A DNA stretch of 25,818 nt from CAYWFP01 sp964457365 (lineage in GTDB: Bacteria; Planctomycetota; SZUA-567), in the NCBI GenBank assembly GCA_964457365.1, contig CAYWFP010000060.1, forward strand, positions 1 to 25,818. Reading direction: 5' to 3'. Below, in pieces: positions 6,947 through 13,218 of the stretch. Below the pieces are notes generated by a model. It was not told the origin of the DNA, did no database searches, and worked only from the letters and a program-made list of their open reading frames with translations. Positions within the stretch are counted from its first letter, which is position 1, and every line of letters begins with the position of its first letter. Both the position numbers and the translations under genes were made by a program.

Positions 6947-7915
6947 ATGAAGACGTTCGCGATTCTCGGGGGTGTGGTTATCGTTGTCGTTCTCCTCTTC
7001 GTTCTTTCGGCCGGGCTCTACACGCTCGACGAGACGGAGCAGGCCGTGATCCTGCAGTTCGGCGAACCGGTTGGCGATCCGGTGACCGAACCGGGGTTGC
7101 ACTGGAAGGCGCCCTTTATCCAGGAAGTCCGCCGTTTCGACAAGCGCCTGCTGGCCTGGGACGGCGACCCGAACCAGATTCCCACGCGCGGTCGGGAGTT
7201 CATCAGCATCGACACCACCGCGCGCTGGCGCATCACCAACGCTTTGAAATTCCTCCAGAGCGTGACCAACGAGACAGGCGCCCAGTCGCGCCTGGACGAT
7301 ATCATCGACTCGGTCGTTCGCGACAAGATCTCGGGAAGCGACCTGGTCGAGATCGTCCGCTCGGCCGACTGGGAGGTGACCGCCGCGGAACTCGAGGAGA
7401 TCGACATCCCGGCCGACGATGAGGAGAAAGCGCTTACCAAGGATATCAAAAAGGGACGCAAGCGCCTGACCCGGGAGATTCTGCGCGAAGCGCAGACACG
7501 AATGCCGCAGTATGGAATCGAGTTGGTCGACGTGCGCATCAAGCGACTGAATTATATCGCGGATGTGCGCAATCAGGTCTTCAACCGCATGATCTCCGAA
7601 CGGCAGCGCATCGCCGAGGAGTTTCGCTCGGAAGGCCAGGGCGAGGCCTCGCGGATCCAGGGAGAAACGTCGCGCGATCTGGCCGAGATCCGCTCCGAAG
7701 CCAGGCGCAAGGCCGAGGTGATCCGCGGTGAAGCCGACGCGGAGGCGACAGCGATATACAACGGCGCCTACGGGCGGGATCCGGAGTTCTACCGTTTCTC
7801 CCGCACATTGGAGAGCTACGAGAAGACGCTGGGCGAAGATGCCGTGCTCCTTCTCGACGCCGATTCGGACTATTTCCGCTACCTGACGGAGACGAAAGCC
7901 GACGGTTCGGAGTGA
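6947..7915 (+). CDS. hflC: HflC, SPFH/band-7 modulator of FtsH
   Basis: 322 residues, partner of HflK. TM helix at about 4-23, then the SPFH domain: GLYTLDETEQAVILQFGEPV, GLHWKAPFIQEVRRFDKRLL, SIDTTARWRI and GIELVDVRIKRLNYIADV. The coiled coil from about 200 to 270 includes the typical ISERQRIAEEFRSEGQGEAS and RKAEVIRGEADAEATAIYN segments, and the end has FYRFSRTLESYEKTL, all characteristic of HflC. A stretch around ELEEIDIPADDEEKALTKDI is an acidic insertion not usual in E. coli HflC. AAAGGAGGAG precedes the ATG. The gene ends 27 bp before a strong hairpin. Confidence 0.93.
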   Translation: MKTFAILGGVVIVVVLLFVLSAGLYTLDETEQAVILQFGEPVGDPVTEPGLHWKAPFIQEVRRFDKRLLAWDGDPNQIPTRGREFISIDTTARWRITNALKFLQSVTNETGAQSRLDDIIDSVVRDKISGSDLVEIVRSADWEVTAAELEEIDIPADDEEKALTKDIKKGRKRLTREILREAQTRMPQYGIELVDVRIKRLNYIADVRNQVFNRMISERQRIAEEFRSEGQGEASRIQGETSRDLAEIRSEARRKAEVIRGEADAEATAIYNGAYGRDPEFYRFSRTLESYEKTLGEDAVLLLDADSDYFRYLTETKADGSE

Positions 7916-7941
7916 GATTCCGCGGCGCGGCGGCCCGTTCC

Positions 7942-7968
7942 GGGCAGGCAATCCGCCATTGTCTGCCC
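7942..7968 (+). terminator. Hairpin after hflC
   Basis: GGGCAGGCAAT, loop CCGCC, ATTGTCTGCCC: an 11-bp stem with one G-U pair. It is placed correctly to end the hflKC transcript, but lacks a T run, so it may be a 3'-end stabiliser or a non-canonical terminator. Confidence 0.5.
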
Positions 7969-8120
7969 CAATGGCGTTCTTCGCTGAAGCCGATTGCGAA
8001 GAAGTCGGCACGTTGTCCGCGCCGGCCCGTCCGCTTCGTTGCCGCTTCGCACCAACCGCGCGGGTTGCCTTGGCGCTACGCCTCGCGGTCAAGGTCGCCG
8101 CGCTTGGCGAAAACAAGCGG

Positions 8121-8255
8121 AGATTGCCCTCCCCGGCACGGGGGCGAAGACAAGCGCAGATTGCCCTCCCCGGCACGGGGGCGAAGACAAGCGCAGATTG
8201 CCCCCCCCGGCACGGGGGCGAAGACAAGCGCAGATTGCCCCCCCCCCGCACGGGG
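8121..8255 (-). repeat. Tandem array of a 37-bp hairpin repeat
   Basis: Units at 8121-8157, 8158-8194, 8195-8231 and a partial fourth at 8232-8255. The first two are nearly identical, and the third and fourth differ by expansion of the C run. On the minus strand each unit reads a CCCCG-TGC-CGGGG hairpin, then a spacer, then TGCGCTTGTCTTCGCC. The array fills the convergent gap between hflC and the fucose isomerase gene and abuts the latter's stop codon. There are no spacers, so it is not a CRISPR. A related single copy is at 12139-12190. Confidence 0.9.
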
Positions 8256-9965
8256 CTATTTCAGCAGCGCCTTGGCCGCGGCCTCGCCGCCGTTGAGGAT
8301 ATGGACCAGCGGCTGCGGTCGGTCGGTGCCTTCGATGAACGAGGGGCGCGCGGCCCAGGGCGTGGCCGAGAGCACGTTGGTCATGTCCATCCAGTACTGC
8401 AAGCGCGCGGGCTTCAGGTTCCAGGTCATGTGGAAGTGGTTCGCCGGCGCGTACTGCTTGTACTCGACCATGGTGGCGTACTTGGGCACCACGAAGGTGT
8501 GCGGCCACTCCGGCGTGGAGGTGTTGGCCACCGCCTGCGCGAGCTTCGGCGGCAGGTCGACCGTGCAGGCCTCGTCCCAGATCATGGCGAACTGGTCGCT
8601 CTTGTAGCTGTAGGCCAAGCGCCCGGCCAGCCCCTCGATGCCGCCGGGGGTCATGAAGGTGACGGAGTTGCCCAGGCCGGGGAAGTAGCCCGGGTCCGCC
8701 TGCGGCATGGTCACGCGCTGCATCAGCGCGCCCGCCGATTCGCCGGGTTTGCCCGCCCAGTTGAACGAGGCCGAGCCGGAGTTGTCGCCGTCGACGAGGC
8801 CGCGCTTCTCCCAGAGCGTCTTGCCGCTGCGCTTGATCTTCAGCTTGTCCGCGAGCTGGCATATCTCCCACGGCTCCCAGACCTTGCGGAAGTCCATGAA
8901 GAGCGGCGGCTCTCCCCCCGAGAGCCAGGTGAAGACCAACTGCGTCAGCAGCCCCTGCATGTCCGCCTCGGTGGCGTACGGCAGCGCCGGCTTCTTGCCG
9001 TTGTGGTCGAAGGTGGAGTTGAACAGCGACTCCATCGCGTCGGCGACCGGCAGCGGCAGGCCGCGCTTGTCCGAACCCCACTCGAGCTGGCTCATGAAGC
9101 CGCCGCCGACGGCGTTAAGTTCCTCGTGGACGTCGCGGATGACCAGGTACATCGCCAGGCTCTGGTTGAAGCGCTCGCTCTGCGCCTCGTCCCGGACGTG
9201 CAGCCTCTCGCCGAGGTGGCGGTCGATCCACTTGCGCAGCTTCTTGAGCTCGGCCTCCTTGTAGGCCTTCTTCGCGAGCATGTCCGCCAGCAGCTTCATG
9301 TCCAGGCGGGCGATCTCGAGCTGGAAGAACTTGCGCGTCGGCAGAACGTGCATCAGCGCCGTCTCCATGCCCATGCTGTCGTGCCCCCAGATCACCGCGC
9401 GCCGGCCCTTCAGGCCCTGGAAGGCGACCGCGGCGTAGCACCAGTCGACCAGCGCTTCGGCGGTGGTCGCGGTCATCTTGGGGCTCGCGCCGGTGTCGGG
9501 CCAGGTGCCGACGTTGAGGTGCACGAGGCGCCCCTGCTGCGAGACGGCGCCGCAGATGGCGTGGGCGTAGACGACGCCGGGCTTGGGGCCGGAGTTGCCG
9601 CAGGTGACGTTGAGCGGCATGTCCTTCGGGAAATGCGAGAGCAGCGAGAGGATGGTCAGTTGCGGAAAGGCCCAGGTGTCGGGCGCGGCGACGAGGACCT
9701 CGACGCCGGCGTCCTTGAACTGGCGCGCCACGACGTCGGCCTGCGCCTCGCCGTCGACGAGCACGGGGCTGTAGACCACGCGGACGGACTGGCCGTCGGG
9801 GGTCTTGACCCCCTTGGCGACGATCTCGGCGACGTTCTTGACGATGTTGACCGCGCGCTTGCGGCTGGCCTCGTCGATGCGCGGATCGCATGGGGCGAAG
9901 ACGCCGATGGTCGGGGAGCCGATGATGTTCTGACGCGGGGTCTTCAAGAGTTCGGCCGTGGCCAT
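8256..9965 (-). CDS. L-fucose/L-arabinose isomerase family protein
   Basis: 569 residues from ATG 9965, with AAAAGGAGAG upstream. The family interconverts aldoses and ketoses (L-fucose to L-fuculose, L-arabinose to L-ribulose) using Mn2+. The N-terminal Rossmann-like domains include IGVFAPCDPRIDEASRKRAV and GRRAVIWGHDSMGMETAL. Candidate metal ligands by analogy with E. coli FucI are Glu333 (ATEADMQG), Asp358 (LFMDFRKV) and His510 or His512 (ANHFHMTWN). Length is close to FucI (591). No kinase, aldolase or sugar transporter lies next to it, so the natural substrate is uncertain. A much longer frame continues upstream to 11918 but is only an antisense shadow of the next gene. A weak TTGACG (minus strand, 10046-10051) lies in the divergent gap without a good -10. 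Confidence 0.85.
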   Translation of the reverse strand: MATAELLKTPRQNIIGSPTIGVFAPCDPRIDEASRKRAVNIVKNVAEIVAKGVKTPDGQSVRVVYSPVLVDGEAQADVVARQFKDAGVEVLVAAPDTWAFPQLTILSLLSHFPKDMPLNVTCGNSGPKPGVVYAHAICGAVSQQGRLVHLNVGTWPDTGASPKMTATTAEALVDWCYAAVAFQGLKGRRAVIWGHDSMGMETALMHVLPTRKFFQLEIARLDMKLLADMLAKKAYKEAELKKLRKWIDRHLGERLHVRDEAQSERFNQSLAMYLVIRDVHEELNAVGGGFMSQLEWGSDKRGLPLPVADAMESLFNSTFDHNGKKPALPYATEADMQGLLTQLVFTWLSGGEPPLFMDFRKVWEPWEICQLADKLKIKRSGKTLWEKRGLVDGDNSGSASFNWAGKPGESAGALMQRVTMPQADPGYFPGLGNSVTFMTPGGIEGLAGRLAYSYKSDQFAMIWDEACTVDLPPKLAQAVANTSTPEWPHTFVVPKYATMVEYKQYAPANHFHMTWNLKPARLQYWMDMTNVLSATPWAARPSFIEGTDRPQPLVHILNGGEAAAKALLK

Positions 9966-10079
9966 GACTGCTCTCCTTTTCTGGCAGGATCGGGAACGGG
10001 TTGTCGGTGCAAGTGACCGCGTATGCTCCCCCATTTTCGCCCCCTCGTCAAGGGATTTTCCCGCGCCGCAACTCAGCCG

Positions 10080-10107
10080 TTGATCCGATTCTGCCGATGT
10101 ATATACT
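10080..10107 (+). promoter_or_regulatory. Promoter of the Memo-AMMECR1 lipoprotein gene
   Basis: TTGATC at 10080-10085, 16-bp spacer, TATACT at 10102-10107. The start of transcription would be near 10114, leaving only about 11 nt before ATG 10125 and cutting into the Shine-Dalgarno (AAAGGTG). The true start may be slightly different, or the leader is very short. Confidence 0.45.
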
Positions 10108-10124
10108 GGAGAAAGGTGAACGGC

Positions 10125-11927
10125 ATGCGCGGCGTACGAGAGAGGTTGAGACGGATTCTGCCGGCGGGGCTGCTGCTCGCGTCGGCCACCGGCGGCTGCA
10201 TCGACGGCAACCGCATGCTGCTCGATTACGTCACCGAGCCCGGCGCGCGCGGCGTCCGTTCCGCCGCTGACGCCGAGGTGGCCGAGCCCGCCGGGGCGGA
10301 GAAGCCGCGCGTTGCCGATCGGTCGGACGCAATAGTCGAGCCCGCGCCGAAAGCGAAACCGGCCGAGACCGACGCGTCCGCGCCGTTCCCGCAGCGCGAG
10401 GCGTCCGCCGAAGAGGCCGCGCCCGCCCAGACGCCGCCAGCGCCGAAGGAATTCCGGCCCTGGCGCCGGGCCTACCCCGAGCACGTCCGCCAGCCGGCCG
10501 CCGCCGGCACGCTCTACCCGGCCGACGCGGAGCTGCTCTCGAGCGAACTGCTGCGGCTGCAGCGGCGGGTGGTGCCGCCGAAGGTCGAGGGGATGGCCAA
10601 GGTCTACCTCGCCCCCTTCGGCCGCCTCGAGGACTGCGGCGTCGCCTGCGCGCACGTCTACAAGAGCCTGCAGGAACAGGCGGGGCTGCACACGGTGGTG
10701 CTGCTCTCGCGCGCGCGGCACGGCAAGCTGCGCGGCGGTTCGGTCTGGGTCACCGGCGGTTACGCCACCCCGCTGACGACCACGCCGGTCAACCCGGTGG
10801 CGGCGAAACACCTGGTGGATTCGGCCTCGTTCGCCTTCCTGCCGCAGGCGCACGCACGCGAGGCCGCGCTCGAGCTGCAGGTCTGCTTCCTGCAGACGTT
10901 CCTGCCGAAGCTGCGCATCGTCCCGGTGCTGGCCAACCCGCGCACCACCGCGGAGATGAAGCGCATGGCCGACGACCTGGCGCGCATCGTCGGTGCCGAC
11001 GGCGTGGCGCTGGTGGTGGCAAGCAACCTCTCGGTCGGGCTCGAGTCCGGCAACGACGCCGCGAGCAACGACCTGCAGATCCTGAAGAGCATGGAGACGA
11101 CCCACCCCGCGGAGATCGACCGCACCTGGCGCGCGCTCCAGGAGCAGGCGCCCCGCGGCGCGCGTTCGCTGGAGGCGCCGTACGCGGTGCTGATCGCCGC
11201 GCTGGTGGCCGAGAAGCTGGAGATGGACACGCTGACGCGGCTGCATTACGCCAACACCGCCCCGGCCCGCCCGGTGGTCGGCTTCGCCGGCGCGGCCTTC
11301 TCGAGCCGGCGGCGCACCTTCGTCCCGGCCGAGCGCCAAGACGGCACGCCGATCCGCGCGCCGCGCATCGACCGCAAGAGCGTCTCGCCCGAGGCGCGCG
11401 CGGAGATGATGCGCATCGCCCGCGAGGCGCTCGAAGCCGCGGCGGTACGCGCGCGCTACGAGGCGCCGCGGGTGGGGAACGCCGAGCTCAAGGCGCGCCA
11501 ACCGCTCTTCGTGACGCTGCTGGAGAACGGCACCGAGCGCGGCAGCGCCGGCGTCTTCGTGGCCAGGAAGCCGATGGCCGAACTCGTCGCCGACATGACC
11601 CGCGCGGCGGCCACGGAGGATCCGACCTACGCCGACGAGTCGCTCACCGCCCGGATGGCGCAGCGGCTGGCGATCGAGATCGCGATCCTGAAGGACATCC
11701 GGCCGGTCGGCTCCTGGCGCGAGGTCAAGACCCCGGTCCACGGCGTGGCGCTGGTGCGCGGCAGCGCGCGCGGGGTGATCCTGCCGGCCACGGCGGCACG
11801 GCAGGGCTGGGGCGCCGAGGCGATGCTGCGCGCGGCGTGTCGCAAAGCGGGCCTGCGCGAAGATCTGTACAAGACCGGCAAGGCGCACCTCTGGACCTTT
11901 ACCACCGAAATCTTCCATAGCCGCTGA
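10125..11927 (+). CDS. Lipoprotein with degenerate Memo and AMMECR1 domains
   Basis: 600 residues. A lipoprotein signal ends in A-T-G-G-C25 (lipobox). An Ala/Pro/Glu-rich linker follows to about residue 115. A Memo-like domain begins at RQPAAAGTLYPADAELL and continues through VYLAPFGRLEDCG, VCFLQTFLPKLRIVPVLANP, VALVVASNLSVG and RPVVGFAGAAF. An AMMECR1-like domain occupies the last 180 residues (SPEARAEMMRIAREALEAA to HLWTFTTEIF). In the AmmeMemoRadiSam system the two parts plus a radical SAM enzyme are cytosolic. Here they are fused and exported, no radical SAM gene is nearby, and the Memo motifs APHAGY, SDLSHY and CG and the AMMECR1 motif LRGCIG read APFGRL, SNLSVG, AP and ERGSAG. The folds are probably kept while the original chemistry is not. 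Confidence 0.8.
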   Translation: MRGVRERLRRILPAGLLLASATGGCIDGNRMLLDYVTEPGARGVRSAADAEVAEPAGAEKPRVADRSDAIVEPAPKAKPAETDASAPFPQREASAEEAAPAQTPPAPKEFRPWRRAYPEHVRQPAAAGTLYPADAELLSSELLRLQRRVVPPKVEGMAKVYLAPFGRLEDCGVACAHVYKSLQEQAGLHTVVLLSRARHGKLRGGSVWVTGGYATPLTTTPVNPVAAKHLVDSASFAFLPQAHAREAALELQVCFLQTFLPKLRIVPVLANPRTTAEMKRMADDLARIVGADGVALVVASNLSVGLESGNDAASNDLQILKSMETTHPAEIDRTWRALQEQAPRGARSLEAPYAVLIAALVAEKLEMDTLTRLHYANTAPARPVVGFAGAAFSSRRRTFVPAERQDGTPIRAPRIDRKSVSPEARAEMMRIAREALEAAAVRARYEAPRVGNAELKARQPLFVTLLENGTERGSAGVFVARKPMAELVADMTRAAATEDPTYADESLTARMAQRLAIEIAILKDIRPVGSWREVKTPVHGVALVRGSARGVILPATAARQGWGAEAMLRAACRKAGLREDLYKTGKAHLWTFTTEIFHSR

Positions 11928-12040
11928 TCCTTTCCTCGATTGTCAAAGAACGCTCGCGGGAACGGAGCCCGCCTCCGGCTCGCCTTCACATTTGCGTCAT
12001 CCCCGGCGAGAAATCAAGCGGCCGTGGTACAGAACCGTAC

Positions 12041-12052
12041 CGTACGCGTACG
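12041..12052. repeat. 12-bp perfect palindrome in a convergent gap
   Basis: CGTACGCGTACG, preceded by GTACAGAACCGTAC, which adds a second smaller inverted repeat. It lies 114 bp after the lipoprotein gene. The rest of the 304-bp gap (11928-12231) holds only the 37-bp-type repeat copy listed separately. Confidence 0.35.
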
Positions 12053-12138
12053 ACGAAAAGCGGGGCAAACGCGTATCTTCATGACGTATCAACAGGATGG
12101 GCGGGCGAAACTTTTTCGCGAAACGTTATAAAATCGGA

Positions 12139-12190
12139 GCCCCCGGGTCGGGGTGGGGGACAATGTGCGCTTGTCTTCGCCAATCGCCGT
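12139..12190 (+). repeat. Single dispersed copy of the 37-bp hairpin repeat
   Basis: Plus-strand GCCCCCGGGTCGGGG, then GTGGGGG and TGCGCTTGTCTTCGCC, matching the minus-strand reading of the array at 8121-8255. The hairpin stem CCCCG/CGGGG is kept although the loop has changed from TGC to GGT. The match continues for a few bases past the unit (CGCCAA, then CGC), as at the first unit of the array. It again lies between convergent genes. Confidence 0.75.
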
Positions 12191-12231
12191 GAAAAGAAAC
12201 GTCACAGACTGACCGGCCGCGCGGCAGGCAC

Positions 12232-13035
12232 TCAGTTGTGGGAGAGGGGCGCGGAGGCCCTCCGCCGGGCGGTGCCCTCGAGGCAGTGGGGGCAATGCTG
12301 CTCGATCTTCTCGACAAGGTCCAGAATCAGCCGGTCACGGGCGGTGAAGTCGGGCTTTCGCCGCAGGCTCCCGATCAGATCCGGCACCTCGCATTGCGCG
12401 CAGGCGTCCGGGCGGCCGCACCCCGGCGTTTCCTCGCCCTTCTCCACGGCGGCGAGGCAGTGCTCGATATGCTCCAGCAACTCGAACGGGCGGAACGGCT
12501 TGACCAGGTAGTCGAGCACCCCCAGTTGCGCGCATTCGAGCACGCTGTTGCGGTCGGAACGGGCGGTGAGGACGATCACCGGCGTGGGGCGGAGCGTCCC
12601 GGCGCTGCGCACGCGCAGCAGCATCTCCAGGCCGTCCATCTTCGGCATCATCAGATCCAGCAGCACCAGGTCGAACGGCGCGTTCATCTGCGCGGCGAGC
12701 TTGAGCGCCTCCAGCGCCACCGCGCCGTTCTCGGCCTCGACCACGTCGGCGCGGCGTTTCATCAGCAAGGTCTTGAGCATGCGCCGCATGCTGGTGACGT
12801 CCTCGACGACCAGCACGCGCGCGCCGTGGAGATGCGGATGGATCTTCTGCAGCGGCAGCGCCTGCAGCAGGTCCGAATGGGTGATATAGCCTTTCTCGAC
12901 CAGGATCTTCCCCAGCAGGCGCCTCGTCTCGTCGTCGCGCTGCGCCTCGAGCGCGTGGTCGAGCTGCTCCCAGGTGAGGTAGCCGCGATGGACCAGGATC
13001 TCGCCGATTTTGCGGGTATCGTCTTCCGGATCCAT
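12232..13035 (-). CDS. Response regulator: MshEN-like domain + receiver + Cys tail
   Basis: 267 residues from ATG 13035 with GGAG upstream. Residues 8-60 form the two-helix repeat found at the N-terminus of type II/IV secretion ATPases (MshEN/GspE-N: IGEILVHRGYLTWEQLDHAL, then LGKILVEKGYITHSDLLQAL), a domain that binds c-di-GMP in some members. The receiver (about 72-195) is complete: E78-D79, phospho-acceptor D127 (LLDLMMPKMDG), T157, K179. The C-terminal 65 residues contain C206, C212, C215, C248 and C251 (CPHC), a possible zinc site. There is no DNA-binding output or kinase nearby. Together with the receiver at 2529-3107 this is the second Cys-bearing receiver in the window. Confidence 0.85.
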   Translation of the reverse strand: MDPEDDTRKIGEILVHRGYLTWEQLDHALEAQRDDETRRLLGKILVEKGYITHSDLLQALPLQKIHPHLHGARVLVVEDVTSMRRMLKTLLMKRRADVVEAENGAVALEALKLAAQMNAPFDLVLLDLMMPKMDGLEMLLRVRSAGTLRPTPVIVLTARSDRNSVLECAQLGVLDYLVKPFRPFELLEHIEHCLAAVEKGEETPGCGRPDACAQCEVPDLIGSLRRKPDFTARDRLILDLVEKIEQHCPHCLEGTARRRASAPLSHN

Positions 13036-13218
13036 GACTGGGCTCCTTTCCGTCCGCGTCGCGCGAATGTCCGAATTCCATACAGCCGATTCAGGACAGC
13101 GCATGCCGGGAGATGTTATGCCAAATAGCACAACTATTGATAAGGCAGGCAGATAGCTCGTCCATGCCAAAGGCCGAATCGGTATACGGAACACGCAATG
13201 CAAATGGAATGCCAGGGA

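Noticed and set aside
6887..8251. Long minus-strand ORF opposite hflC running into the repeat array
   Set aside because: Its N-terminal part is a translation of the 37-bp repeats and the rest is antisense to hflC.
8121..8255. CRISPR array
   Set aside because: The 37-bp units are contiguous with no spacers and include homopolymer slippage; this is a plain tandem repeat.
9966..11918. N-terminal extension of the fucose isomerase frame (giant minus-strand ORF)
   Set aside because: It is antisense to the lipoprotein gene, lacks recognisable domains and has a clear ATG with Shine-Dalgarno at 9965; high GC keeps antisense frames open.
13036..13218. Sigma54 promoter for the MshEN-receiver gene
   Set aside because: TGGCAT elements are present on the minus strand, but the GG-to-GC spacing is not 10 bp.
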